From assembly GCA_022575985.1 (NCBI GenBank), contig JAKSXM010000272.1, positions 62,001-126,000 of the forward strand: a stretch of 64,000 nt of DNA. Direction: 5' to 3'. Positions 12,082 through 23,465 of the stretch are shown here, piece by piece (position 1 is the first letter of the stretch; each line of letters starts with the position of its first letter). This DNA comes from Anagrus nilaparvatae. Lineage: Eukaryota > Arthropoda > Insecta > Hymenoptera > Mymaridae. Below the pieces are notes generated by a model. That model saw only the letters and a list, made by a program, of their open reading frames with translations. It searched no databases and was not told the DNA's origin. The position numbers and the translations under genes are program-made.

Positions 12082-12096
12082 CACGTTAGGGCGCCA
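12082..12096 (-). promoter_or_regulatory. Primer-binding site, tRNA-Lys type
   Basis: The minus strand just inside the 5' LTR reads TGGCGCCCTAACGTG. TGGCGCCCAACGTG is the complement of an animal tRNA-Lys 3' end, so the site matches except for one inserted T. This fixes the orientation of the element and the inner edge of the LTR to within about 2 nt. Confidence 0.75.
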
Positions 12097-12097
12097 A

Positions 12098-12402
12098 TTT
12101 ATAAGGTGGAAATTTGCGTCTACACCTTATAAGTAAATAATTAAAAATATAATTATTTAATATTATTCTTGCTTGAGCGGAGACTCGATAAACAGAGGAG
12201 GTCCGTATATTTATTTCCAGGATATAGTGATATAATAAAGACAAAGATAGAAAATCACTAGAAATAAATGTACTATCCCGGAATATCAGGAGGCGACTGA
12301 TTATTAATTAAAATTTTAGTAAATTTAACTTACCACAAACATATAGAAAATATAATTGATCAAAATTTAACAAATATATAATAAAGACAATACAAAATTA
12401 TA
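12098..12402 (-). repeat. 5' LTR of the Ty3/Gypsy element
   Basis: Direct repeat of 1559-1858. Similarity ends at about 12402, after TAATAAAGACAATAC. On the minus strand it would carry the promoter, but no convincing TATA/initiator pair could be picked out of the AT-rich background. Confidence 0.8.
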
Positions 12403-12409
12403 ATCAAAA

Positions 12410-12980
12410 TTATAATACAAAATTTTATAAGGCCCCCGTATTGATTTTTGCCGTATGAAAATCCATACGGCAAAATACAATACGAAACCCGTATAAAATA
12501 GTCCATTAATACGGCATATTCTGTACGGCTCCCGTATTTATTTATGCCGTATGAAAAACCGTACGACAAAAATCAGTGCAAAATCACCCGAAAATTATCT
12601 ATTTGTACCGCATAAGAATATACGGCCCCATATTTTTCTCATACGGGCCCGTATGCATATAGGACCTGGGTAATTTCATAATTCCCACGGACCCGTATGC
12701 GTATAGAAGAGGGTATTTTCATAATGTCTACGGGTCCGTATGCGTACAGAAGAGGGTATTTTCATAATGCCCTTGGGTCCGTATGCGTATGAGATATGGG
12801 TGTTTTCATAATGCCCACGGATCCGTATACAGTATGAAAATACCCAAGTCCTATATGCATACGGATCCGTGGGCATTATGAAAATACCCAGGTCCTATAT
12901 GCATACGGGACCGTATGCGTATGAGACATTCAAACATTAACATACTACCAACTGATCCGTATATTCCGTATACTGAGCCC
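12410..12980. mobile_element. Small foldback / inverted-repeat element rich in CCGTATG
   Basis: The stretch is made of short units around CCGTATGCGTAT and TTTTCATAATGCCCACGG. Units at 12640-12830 run one way and are mirrored at about 12835-12930, so the segment can fold on itself. A second, smaller hairpin series (GCCGTATGAAAAT/CATACGGC) lies at 12430-12570. No coding content. Ends and target duplication are not resolved. Confidence 0.55.
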
Positions 12981-13713
12981 AGCTCTGGTTAAGGGGTAAA
13001 AAGTAATCTTAATATTATTATTATTATTATTATTATTATTGTATCTTTATTTTTCATCACAAAAATTGTAAATTTACTATACATTTAGCTTAGAATACAA
13101 GATAAAAATTTTTTAATGACATAATTTTAAAATATAGTAAATATATTAAAGTTTAACAGATGTGTAGTAAGCAATAATTCAAGAAATATGCGTAAATAAA
13201 TCAATAAATATAATTTGGCTGATATAGTTAATTGGTAAAGTCAATTCAAATGATGCTCCCTGTTGTTAAGTGGAAACCTCAGTCTTATCATATTTAAATA
13301 TATTTAAATGTTTAAATATATTAAATATATTTAAATATATTAAAATATATTTAAACTTATATTTTAATGTGTACCGCTTAACGGTAATACAGAAAACGTT
13401 AATAATAACTTTTACAAAAATATTGGATCAAAATCTCTTAGGCGCATGGGTTTCTATGTTATATTAGATAATATTTTGTATCTTTTAACTAAGGGCCTAC
13501 GACTACTTTAAAAAAAGTATACAATGTGAAACCATCAGATAAACGTTGTCATTTTTTTTTATATGTATCATTTTTTTATTAACAATGTTTAAACAATAAG
13601 ATACAAATATTTATTATTTTATCATGAAACAATTTTTCGTTAACTTAAAATTAATTTTTTTTAGACAAACTTGTTTTTTTTCATATTTTTTTTTATAGTT
13701 TTTTCGCAGCCTC
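12981..13713. other. AT-rich intergenic, ATT microsatellite
   Basis: Contains an (ATT)n run at about 13010-13040 and a TTTAAATATA-type simple repeat at 13290-13370. No gene, TIR or LTR seen. Confidence 0.5.
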
Positions 13714-14420
13714 TTATTTTTTTTTTCTGTTTGATTTCGGTGTGACGTCAGAGTAATTTGCTCCTTCTTCTTCTTCAGCTAGTGCGTCTTTATACGTGGA
13801 TTCGTTTACCGACGCAAACGATTTGCTTCTATTAATGTTTCTTTCTGGTGGTGTTGATAAAGCGAGAATTGAATGCAGAGAATTGTGAGGCGTAACAACT
13901 ACGCCGTCTTTCCAAAAGTCCTTTTTTCCAATAAAATTCGCAAGCAAACGAGCGGCTCCAAGAGCAGAACAAAACTGACTTCTTTTCTTTGCTATGATTC
14001 TTTCTAGATCGCGTAGCGTCGTTCACTAAGTCAACAATGCTCGAGTCAGGTAGGTGAAGCCCACGTGCCATTGCGGCATCGTCCTAAGTTACGCTGCTTA
14101 CTTTTCCCGCAAACATCAAAAAGCTTCTGGCTTTTTCACGATATTTTGCCGTTACGGTGTTTATAATATATAACTTCGTCGTCGAAATTACGCGATGCCT
14201 CTTGCTCGTCGACTTCATGCAGCAATTTTTCTGTTACAAATTTTGATTAGGGCATGAACTAGCTTTTGCAGTTATAAAGCATTACAGAGCTTGTTGATAA
14301 GCGTTGCCCTTTGCGTTTAGGTCTGGAAATTTATTGGATTGTAAAATATCCCGCATTAGAGCAACGAGTCTGCTAATAGGTGTGCCCGGAGTTTGAACAG
14401 TTTTTTCCATATCCGTGGAC
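13714..14420 (-). pseudogene. Maverick/Polinton conserved ORF of unknown function, broken
   Basis: Minus-strand pieces in several frames. Starting near 14411, one piece reads ISRLVALMRDILQSNKF...YQQAL. Further on, AARGLHLPDSSIVDLVNDA is followed by a segment ending LLANFIGKKDFW and a short acidic/basic tail. The pattern (L-x-M-x2-I-L ... then I-V-D-L-V-N-D-x-x-R-x-R) resembles an uncharacterised protein repeatedly found in insect Mavericks next to the polymerase; this is family recollection. Multiple frame changes and stops show it is dead. Confidence 0.5.
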
Positions 14421-15305
14421 AATAAATGTTGCTGCTGCTGTTTAACAGTCGCTTTTCGGAAGGTACGAGAATCATCCTTCTGGCGTAACCCATTTTTTTT
14501 TTTTTTTTTTTAATAATTTCTTTATTTAAAAAAAACTTATCTACAACAGCGGCTATTATAAGTCCTAATAGAGCCGGTAGAAACTCGCTAATACCATCGA
14601 CATGCTGTAGAAGTAAAGTAAGATTTTTAAGTAATATTTAAAGTAATATTTTTCGGCACGAGTAAAACTGCTCTCGGTTTACCATCTAATTGACTTAAAG
14701 TTCTCAGTATGTTTGTATGTTTTTTCGAAATTAGGCACTTTTTTCTCCTACCTCCGCAGCGTTGTCCTTTTGTCGCGATTACAAATAAATTACTGACGGC
14801 AGAGCGGTTGAGCTTTTCATTTTCATTTTTTCATTTTGTCTTTTTCTTTATTATTATTATTATTATTTATGGGTACGTAATCTGTTTAATGCAATGCCTC
14901 GTGTGGGAAAATGTCTGTATGATAACGTGAATTCTCCGGTGTAGACTGCTTAAGTTCTACCAGAAGATAACCATGTGGTTTGGTTGTGGCGTCGTGATAA
15001 TCTTGCTGAAAAAAATTGGTTGTTTGGGTGAGAGCTGATGAGCTCAATGTCTTATTTGGGATTTGTCCCTGGGATTTTTGAGCAGTACTAGATAATTTAA
15101 ATTTAAAGACATGTCGCGGTGATTTATTCCCTTGTGAAATATATTCTGCGTTGTAAAAAACACACTTGAATTACCGTGATGACTGCCTTTCGTTAGATTT
15201 CGTTAGAAGATTCTGTTAGGAGATCATCGAGAATCAAATTTTGTCTCCTGCATATCGCTCGTATAGACCGTGGAATCGGGTAAAGCTTCGTGAAATTCGA
15301 TGTTT
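14421..15305. other. Maverick-internal sequence, no intact gene
   Basis: GC content is somewhat above the surroundings and the order suggests Maverick-derived DNA, but no frame longer than about 70 codons looks real. A poly-T run at 14493-14510 followed by a T-rich patch may mark a separate small insertion. Confidence 0.4.
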
Positions 15306-17640
15306 TCACCTAATTCTCTTGTAGGCTTCCTGCCACATTGGAAAAGTTTTATTTAAACCTGTGAATCTACGTTTGTTAAAAACTGGTCTACAAATTTTTG
15401 TTTCTCTCCGGGTAACGACATTGTGAAATTGCGTGCGTCTAATAGCAGTATTGTCATGTACGCACAGTACCAGTGATTTCACTGTGTCAAAATTGATTTT
15501 CTTACTATTTTTGTAATTTGACCTAATACCCTTGACTTTGCATATTTCCATAACCGTACCATCGTCTTTTAGAACCTCGTAAGTGTAAAATTTCGGTCCA
15601 GCGTATACAAATAACGTTCTATACGCGTTTGCACCATATGCAATCAATTCGCTAAGTAATGGTCCTGTTGGAAGATCTGGGATCCCCGGATTCGGGTTAG
15701 ATAAGTATATTACCGAATCTGTGTCTACATAGTGTGCTGCGCTACCTTAATGCTCAAGATAATTGTACAATTCAAGCCAAGCTTGAGCTATCACGAAAGC
15801 CAAGAGATTCGCGGTAATCAAAGGTTCCGGATTACATTCTTTCTAGCGCGTACTCAGATATAAAATATTTTCGTCAATGGGCAATAAACCGGTCACCTTG
15901 GACATGGGACAGGTTAGAGTCTCGTGCAGCTCGGCAGGGTCGTCTGCAACGTAAGTCTTTATTTTATTTTCCTGCTGGCCAAAGAAACCCCACAGCGAAT
16001 TTAAACATAATTTTGCTAAACCTCTGAAAGATGAATTACTTTCAATCTTTTCACGGTCTAACTCGTTACCCTCGTTACGAGAAATTTCTGAAATATATTC
16101 ATCAACGATCGAATATTGTTCAGGTAAACTGCTAGCTTGCGTATTTAATTTGAAAAAAGTGTCTATGTATTCTGCAAATAATCCACCCTTTTCGTCACTG
16201 AATCGTATTCCGTTATCTCGTACTGCCAAATTTCATATATCTCTTTAATTCTGTAACTCTTTTCGAATGCATTTTTTAATTCCAGCGAAACTCACTTACT
16301 CACAAAGGATCTTAAATTTTCGTTCTCGTGACGGCACGCCTTTTGTCTCACGCTACAAGTACGACACAATCGGAAAAAGAGCTTACCGTGCATTTATACG
16401 GGTAAAACCGGGTGCGTGAGATTCCTTGGTGGTAGTATTTTACAATAAATTAGTCTCTCAACCCTGTCCACAAAATTTTCGTAATTTCGACCAGCGAATT
16501 TCCGACATTCTAGTTCGCCCACATAAATTTTGGGTGAGCAAGTGGAAATTTACCAGGCTTGCAAATTTATGGGTAAAGTGACGTCACATCTACGTAATTT
16601 ATTTCTTCACCAGCCCTGACTTGATAGAACTTTACGAAATTTTCAGTTCTATCGCCGTAAAAAGCTTCTCTCGAATTTAATGGCGGATTTTTGGTCAAAT
16701 CGTACTGTTCAAGATTTTTATTTCGGGATTTTGTTCAAGTTCCATTCTGAATTCTCATTCCCATTTGACGATAAGTTCATAATTATTGGTCTGATTCGTC
16801 TACTAATGCCCATAGTTTTGCAATAACCATCTTCGAGCGTTTCAAAATCGTGCTCGCTTAGCGGTCTGTCTCGGTTTCTTTTGAAGCAACGAATACAACC
16901 GTGCCAATAACAACCCATCATCTGAAGACATATACCGTTATGCGCATCGGTTTGGTTTTGAGGAATAAATCCGTCTACTTTTACGTTTATAGGATGTCTA
17001 ATTTCACGAAAACGACCAGCGTGCTGAATTTCCTGATTCATTTCCCTCTCCATGCAAACTAACCACTGGACGGCTATTAGAGAATGATTGTCGCTTAATC
17101 AATACCCCCGGGCCCGTAAGATTTGTTTTTAAAAATATTTCCTAAAAACCTTCATACATGTACTGGCAATCGTTGTAGCTTCCGTAAAGGGACAAATTCT
17201 TCCGATCTCCAAAAAAGATTCTCTAAATTTCAGACAAGCTTTTCTCAACACATCTACGTCATTTCTGCAATACGACTCAATCTCGACTTGAAAATTAAAT
17301 AAACGTCTGGAATTTTTTCTCTCTCTGTACCAGGTCAAAAACTTATCTCTTTTATCGACGCAATAAAGCTCGATATCCGGAAACGGGCCGATATAATTCT
17401 GGTTTTCAGGTGTGTTAAAGAGGTGTGGAAAATCCTTCTTAATCATATCTGGTAAACCTTTATAAGCTTTAAGTAACGCGCTCAGAGACATGTGAAAATA
17501 ATTTAGGCTGTCTATGAATTTAACTTTTTTTTCAACAGTCATTAATATGATTTTGTGAGCACTAATGTCAAAAAAATTTTCACAGGCTCCACAGTATTCT
17601 CGACACTTGCAACGCATAAATTTGGTTTGTGTAACTTAAT
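15306..17640 (-). pseudogene. polB: Protein-primed DNA polymerase B of a Maverick/Polinton, broken
   Basis: Polymerase that would replicate the Maverick element. On the minus strand, 17617-17129 carries the exonuclease part: FIDSLNYFHMSLSAL (Exo II) and YCRNDVDVL (Exo III). 17053-16718 has the MMGCYWHGCIRCF Cys/His motif typical of Maverick PolB. 16229-15843 has the palm motif B (LAKLCLNSLWGFFGQ). About 15713-15730 has the motif C box YVDTDS. 15647-15306 is the C-terminal thumb (GPKFYTYEVLK, KVKGIRSNY). Frames change between pieces, and an in-frame TAA lies at 15747-15749, so it is a pseudogene. No Maverick integrase, ATPase or capsid gene and no long TIR was found, so the element is partial. 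Confidence 0.88.
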
Positions 17641-18822
17641 CGTACAATCACCGACTAAAGTCTCACACTATATAAAAATTACTTTTGACTCATATATTAT
17701 CTTTCTGAGACAGGGGCTGCATGTAACATAAATGATTTAAAATACAACATAAAATAAACCGGCAGAGGTAACATTCTTTCTTTGTAATATAGTATTATAT
17801 TATGAAGTGGGTTCGCCGCTGATGCAGAGCAATGATACTTTTTTTTCTAAATAAATATTTAATAAAAATTAAATATTTATTATATGAAGGGAGAGTAGAG
17901 CTGGCTGCCGGTCTGCAGGAGACAGATGAATTAGAAAGTGCTATTTACTGTCTCTGTATGCCATGCATAGAGGGCGTTTTTCTAAGGTTTTTCGCGCGCC
18001 TTTTAAACATAGAGTTGTAGAAATACAACTATGTATAATATATATATATATAACATAAAATACTTATTTACGTTTCGGTATAATTATATCTTCGGGAATT
18101 AAAAATAATATGAAAATGTACTAAAATAAAATCGAATAAACCTTATAGTATGTATTTTTGTGTACTTTAAAATAAGAACATACACGCATATTCATTCATA
18201 CGTAAAATCACTAAATAATTAGCTAAAAATAATACGTTAGGTAGCTTCTGAACAATAAATTTGTAATTTTATTAACCAGCTGCCTATCTCTTGATACGAT
18301 GTTGAAATAGTTTCACAGGGTAGCGTAGCTTCTCAAAATAGCCTTGGAGCTCTTCTGACAATTTGCTTGAAAAATATATAAAATTTAGTATCTAAGTCGT
18401 ATGGTTTTCATCGTTTGAAAGTGTACTAAATTAATTTTTCTTTTTTTTAACTTTAAAATGAACTAAATAAACTTTTTTTTTAATTTATCTTTATCAATTT
18501 TTATCGTCAAAATTTACTGTTTGCTTCAGCACATAAAAAGAAATATTAAAACTTTAGTTTTTGTCAAGCTTCAAATCAAGAAAGAAGATCAACAGCTTTT
18601 TTCAATTTAGTTTTCTTATAACGTAAGTTTAACTTAATTCAGAGATATTAAATGATTTGGTTATCAAAAATTTAACGAAAGTAGAATATTTCATTTACAA
18701 TTGTAGAGAATATTTTATTTAGAATATTTCATTTTTACTATTATTTTCTAATCTTTGTTAGTTATCATTATTAATATTTTTTTGTATTTAAATCACCTTG
18801 CCAATGATATTTAACATACATA
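17641..18822. other. Intergenic, no gene seen
   Basis: AT-rich with short GC-richer patches (17885-18010). No long frames, inverted repeats or known element motifs could be supported. Confidence 0.4.
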
Positions 18823-19110
18823 GTGGTCTATAAGATGACGGAGAATCGGATGCTCTTCCCTTTCCTATTCTCCTTTCAGGAGCACGAGCTGAGCCACCTT
18901 TTACGCACTCAAAAACGCTCCCGTCGCCTAGCAAGCATTAAACATGCCCATCAGGATACGAGGGATTACTTTAATGGCCCGTTTAAGGACCTCCGTATCC
19001 CACCCGGTCCCGGCCCCTTGCCATTTTTCATGGCTTTAATAGCCTTGACTATTTCTGCCTTGCTGAATAGTGGTAATTCATCTCTGGGTATTTCCTCAAC
19101 TGGATGCTTT
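18823..19110 (-). pseudogene. LINE (non-LTR retrotransposon) reverse-transcriptase fragment
   Basis: The minus strand encodes, from about 19109, LPLFSKAEIVKAIKAMKNGK followed by GPGPGGI. This is the hallmark block in front of the RT domain of Jockey/R1-type LINEs (usual form xAIKxLKNGKAPGPDGI). After a stop near 18976 the same frame continues with IPRILMGMFNAC and KVAQLVLLKGE, corresponding to the next RT block (usual form W-K-x-A-x-L-V-L-x-x-K). Stops interrupt it and nothing downstream of the second block remains. It is a short, dead fragment with no poly-A tail identifiable. Confidence 0.8.
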
Positions 19111-19599
19111 AAATTTTTTGTATAATATAAAGAATATATTAACAATATTGTGCGAATTTCATAAAAATATTGGAAAGTTTATTAGGGATGCAGTCCCTAC
19201 GAAATCAGCCCAATTGATTTGTTTGCACCTTTCTTAGAGGTCTTGAATATTTATTTGGAGTTCCTCTAAGAATATAGTTTTACATATAAGGTAGATTTTC
19301 TCTACGAAGATAATTTAAATCAGGACCGTCAACCCTTTTTTAAATACAACAAGGAGCATATGCGTGATAATTTTAAGATAATTTTAATTAGGACAGTCAA
19401 CCCTTTTTGAATACTACAAGGAGCATATGCGTGATCTCAAGTCAGTTCTAATAGCTCACAAAAATAAGGCTAGACCATTCAGAAGTCTCTTAGTTATCGT
19501 TTGCATGTATATTTACGCTGCGAAAATACAATATCATTCGGAAAAACATATGAAGGCCTTTACAAAGTCCTTTCTCGTCCATTTGATTTTCGAAAATCA
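19111..19599. other. Spacer with a tandem 47-bp duplication
   Basis: A unit around TCAACCCTTTTT...GGAGCATATGCGTGAT occurs twice, at about 19326-19370 and 19395-19436, separated by an AATTTTAAGATA-type filler. A hairpin TCTTAGAGG/CCTCTAAGA spans about 19233-19272. No gene supported. Confidence 0.4.
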
Positions 19600-19870
19600 A
19601 AAAGCATGAGAAGGAATTCAGGGTTACAGTTGAACGTCTCAAAGTAGTATATCTGGAGAAAGATTTTGAAGAACCAGTACTAGCAACAACTTCTAGCCAG
19701 GAAACCAATATAACATCGCAAACTGTACCTGAACCTTAAAGTTCAACTCAGACAATACTAGCCCACGAAATTCTACTGAATCAACTAACATAGCAAATCG
19801 AACAGGATCCTCAACTCCTACTTAGGCATCTAATGTCAAATTTCAACCCAGATCTAGAGGTAGGCCTAAG
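19600..19870 (+). pseudogene. Possible retroelement integrase C-terminal tail
   Basis: A plus-strand frame reads FRVTVERLKVVYLEKDFEEP, resembling the end of Ty3/Gypsy polyproteins (usual form V-S-V-D-R-L-K-P-A-Y). It is followed by a Ser/Thr-rich tail, a TAA near 19737 and a further piece with RSRGRPKGSTN. No catalytic integrase residues are present upstream, so this is at best a tail remnant. Confidence 0.35.
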
Positions 19871-21067
19871 GGTTCAACTAATGTTAAATGTGCAACTAAT
19901 TTAACTTATTTTCTTTTTGTTTTAAATTCTAATAATAATGATCAGTTATTCTAAACTAAAGGTATTATCAAGGCAACTTTTGATGTCCAACTAACAACAA
20001 TCTTACCTAAGGATTATAAACAATTGAAGACTAATAATAATAAGAAGAAAGAAAGTTCAAAGCAAGTTCCATAAAATAATTCTATCAATGTGCATATAAA
20101 TTCTTAAATATTATAAATTCAATTTTAAAATTTTAAAAATTTAACAATTATAATTAAATAACAACTTCATCCTAATTTAAACATTTTTATCTTAATTGAT
20201 ACTTACCAATTCACAAATTAGATGATCACCTGAGTTTTTTTTATAAATTTTTAAGGGTATTACGCTGTTTTAAAGGAAATCAAATTTTCAGTCCAATTTT
20301 TCTCATTTTGTAACGATTTACGGCAAAATTCTTAACTTAAAACTTTCCAAAATTGCATATATTTTACTGGAAAAAATTTCCTGATGGTTATTTTTTAAGA
20401 GAAAAACTAATTTTTGTAAATTTATGTTTTTCAATTTTGACTTATTACTTATTTTAAAGTTCTTAAGGACCTCCACCGACATTATGTTCTATTTATCCTT
20501 AAAATTACCCTATAATGTGAAAATTAAAATCTTATATTGAATTCAATGTTATATTTTAAAAATAATTCATGCGAAATTCTGTAAGTTTAAAAATTATGTT
20601 AAACCTCATAAATCTTACATTATTTGTAAACAAATTCAAAATTTTTATTATCCTTTAATAATCCTTTTCTAAATTTAAATCTGCAGGAAAATATTGTGGA
20701 GACTCACATATATTACCAATATACATGTTACGGTTAGAGTCCGATCTCTGGATAAAGCTAAAACTATCCGGTTAAAGCTAGATTTATACAAGCCGTGTTG
20801 GATAAAGTCCGATTCTCGAAAATTTTTATTTTTTTGTTCAACATTAACCCATATCGGATAAAGCCCGATTCGTATAAAATTTAATACAATATAGTAAAAA
20901 ACCAATAAACATTTAACAGCTTTTTTTTTTTAATTTTATTATTTTACCGATATTATATTTTTGTATTCAATTAATTCGATAGTGACAACAGAAAAAAATC
21001 TAAACTAAACTTTGAAAACCAAGCATCAAAAATGCTGAAAAGGTCAAATTCTAAGGTCCCTAATAAT
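19871..21067. other. AT-rich intergenic
   Basis: No gene. A short motif GATAAAGYCCGATTC recurs three to four times at about 20730-20875 (also as its TCCGATCTCTGGATAAAGC variant), perhaps the end of an unrecognised repeat. Confidence 0.35.
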
Positions 21068-21592
21068 GGTCACAACAATATCGTACATCACATTAACAAC
21101 AGTTTAATAATATTTTAAAATAAAAATTATGAATTTTAACTTTAAATTTTTGATTTTATTTTTTGATTTTATGGAAAAAGAATTGGAGAAAAAATAAATG
21201 TTTCATGGGGTACCAACGAAGAAGGAACTTGTGATCTTCTACTTGCAGGGTAGACGCCTTAACCATCTAAGCTATGGCTCTAAACGAAACTCAATGTTAC
21301 CCACAAGACATTTACACTCTCTCTAAGAAGGCAGCTACTTTGATCAAGTGCGAAATAAATTATTTTCTATTTTCATAATTGAATAATTGAATTCTGATAA
21401 TTGAATTGTTAAAGCTTCTATCCAGCAAGTAGAGGATCACGAGTTCGATCCTCGTTGGCACCCGATGAAGCATTTATTTTTTCTCTAGATTTTTTTTTGC
21501 TTACAATCAAAAAATAAAATCAAAAATTTATAATTTTAATTTTAAAATGTAATTAAACTGTTGTTGATGTGATGTACGACATTGTTGCTACC
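21068..21592. repeat. Inverted repeat with tRNA-like heads (SINE pair or foldback)
   Basis: Arms at 21068-21256 and 21412-21592 are inverse complements. On the left arm's minus strand, from 21280, a tRNA-like sequence runs GAGCCATAGCTTAGATGGTT (A-box-like) through an anticodon-like stem TCTAC/GTAGA. The right arm, on the plus strand, has TCTAT/GTAGA and a good B-box, GAGTTCGATCCTC, at 21441-21453. Both heads are followed by the same AT-rich tail. The acceptor stem does not pair well, so these are tRNA-derived repeats rather than tRNA genes. Confidence 0.6.
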
Positions 21593-21655
21593 ACATCTAA
21601 CAAATAAAAAGAAGATTAATTAGGCTGAGTGAAGCATGCGTTTGCATGCTTTACT

Positions 21656-21970
21656 CAAGTTATATCCCCACAGGAAAATGATCTAAGGTGAGTTAGTTTG
21701 CGCTTTATTGATTTTATGAATATATATAAAACTTAGACCATAATATTCAAAATTTCATCAAGATCTTTACTATTATTTTATTTTTTAACTACGTTTTTTT
21801 TTAACAAAGTTATCCCAATTTTACGGACTCGCGTCAATTTTTATATTATTTCTATATTATAAAAATGTTAATATTATGCATGTGTCATGCATAATATTAA
21901 TGTTATGCATTAATATGTGTTAATGTTATGCATTTTTTCGTTATATTTATTATATCATTAATTAAAATTT
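21656..21970 (+). repeat. Dispersed repeat, copy A
   Basis: Begins CAAGTTATATCCCCACAGG and contains GAGTTAGTTTGCGCTTTATT. About 250-300 bp match 25893-26150 in the same orientation, with indels. Identity unknown. Confidence 0.6.
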
Positions 21971-22600
21971 TTATTTATGTTAATTATTTAACAATAAAAA
22001 ATATTATTTATTTAATAAATTATTTAACGAATAAATTATTTTAATTTTTTTTATTTCAATAGTATTTTTAATAAGATTTAAAATATTAAATTTAAAAAAA
22101 GAGTATTAAAAAAAAGAATTTATGCGCATGCGTGTAAAGAACAAGCTTATAGTTTTACCATGAACACGCATGCGCACAACTAGTTTTATTGTTTATTTAG
22201 AAAAGAAGTTATCTTATACTAGTCGTGTCTATTTCGTTATTCAAAAATGAAAACCACGACCCTGGCTGACTTACGATTTAACCTATGCGGGAATCTCTTC
22301 AGATATGCCTAAAGAACATTGTATACAATTGTGATGGTGAAATGCGCCCGTTTTAAAATTTATTTTTTTTTGTCACCTTGACCCCACAAGGTATACATTT
22401 TTTTTCGCATTTCTTTCATTCCCATAATTAAAATTCAAAATTATTATTTTATTATTTTATTTCTTTTTGATTTTACGACTTCCAAAGAAGTGAAATCAAA
22501 AAGAGTCGTTAAAGCTAACGGGACTCGACATTTTAGTGTCCAAGTTGCGAAATCTATTGAAGGGATTTGATCAGTCGTCGAATTCATGTCATTGCGTAAT
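21971..22600. other. Intergenic, no gene seen
   Basis: AT-rich, with short GC-richer islands at 22240-22340. A TTGATTTTACGACTTCCAAA...GAAGTGAAATCAA inverted repeat lies at about 22467-22500. Nothing coding. Confidence 0.4.
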
Positions 22601-22960
22601 GAATAAATATTATTAATTACATTCCGATCTCACGGTCCACACAGGCAATGACAAATTTTCGACAGCTGTTCAACCTCCCCCACGAATAGAATCAGTATAT
22701 ATAGGACCTCAAAAGAGGCCCACAACACAGTCCAATTTTGGATTCACGGTGAGTAGGCCAGTCTCTTGGCTGGCCTACACACTAGATTTTGGGACTCAAG
22801 ACGCATCATCACGCCTCTCGTTTATTTATAAGTATAATTAGCTTCAGTTTTGTCTATTTTTGTTTTAAAATAAATCTAAATTTTTAAAGTTCAAATCTTG
22901 TGGTTATTTATTTTTTTTTTCGGAGCTCAGCCTACAAATAAGGGACAGCATAACACTTAG
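22601..22960 (+). repeat. Possible solo LTR
   Basis: A GC-richer block shows promoter-like order: TATATATAGG at 22696-22705, then a perfect 9-bp hairpin GTAGGCCAG/CTGGCCTAC at 22753-22778 overlapping a GGTGAGTAG splice-donor-like site, then an AATAAA at about 22869. This is the U3-R-U5 arrangement of an LTR. No second copy and no target duplication were found, so the call is tentative. Confidence 0.3.
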
Positions 22961-23189
22961 GTAAGAAAAAAATTTAATAAAAGAATAAATGCAGAGGTAG
23001 ACTCAAGTAGACCAGAAGTCCCAGAGGGCTTAAATAGGGACATGCCCTCTAAAACGAAATAATCTGACGAGATCTGGAGTTATTAATCGGCTTCAAATCT
23101 GCTGTATCACAATGAATAAACTAGCGCTGGCAAAAATTGGGTCAAATTACCCCTAATCCCCCCCCTTAAGCCCTAAAATTTAAATTAAT

Positions 23190-23465
23190 CTTTTTTTGTA
23201 AATTTAACGACCCCTAGTAGGTTTTTTGGGTCACTGAACACGAATATGATATCGGGTTTTAACGAAAATGATTTAGTTGCCCACAATAGGCAAATTCAGG
23301 TTATTCTTTGGGTATTTTTAAATAGACCTTTTTTTTTGTAATTTTAACGACCCCTAGTAGGTTTTCTGGGTCACTGATGACAAATATGATATCGGGTTTT
23401 ACCGAAAATGATTCAGTTGCCCACAATAGGCAACTTCAGGTTCATTTTTAGGTAATTTTAATGTC
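23190..23465. repeat. Tandem duplication of a ~165-bp unit (GGGTCACTGA family)
   Basis: Two adjacent copies of a unit containing CGACCCCTAGTAGGTTTT, GGGTCACTGA, ATGATATCGGGTTTTA and GTTGCCCACAATAGGCAA. A third diverged piece of the same family lies at about 56250-56340 inside a foldback element. Confidence 0.65.

Larger units (their letters stand above)
1559..12402 (-). mobile_element. Ty3/Gypsy LTR retrotransposon, degenerate, with nested insertions
   Basis: Two direct repeats of about 300 bp (about 1559-1858 and 12098-12402) bracket minus-strand gag, protease, reverse transcriptase and integrase in the Ty3/Gypsy order (integrase last). A Lys-tRNA-like primer-binding site lies just inside the right-hand (5') LTR. 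The element is dead: gag is frameshifted, most of RT and RNase H is deleted, and integrase is split by the Chapaev transposon at 2247-6652. A Helitron 5' fragment sits at about 10925-11146. Neither a clear polypurine tract beside the left LTR nor a target-site duplication could be identified. No env gene was seen between integrase and the 3' LTR. Confidence 0.9.

Noticed and set aside
15030..15060. Second hammerhead-like core (CTGATGAG at about 15033)
   Set aside because: No GAAA at a suitable distance, no cleavage triplet and no pairing stems could be found around it.
16300..16720. Separate gene between polymerase B pieces
   Set aside because: The interval fits decayed PolB sequence between the Cys/His motif and the palm, with no independent frame.
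21208..21466. Genuine tRNA genes (Ala-like anticodon TGC/AGC)
   Set aside because: Acceptor stems do not pair, position 33 is not U, and both copies sit in an inverted repeat with AT-rich tails; better read as tRNA-derived repeats.
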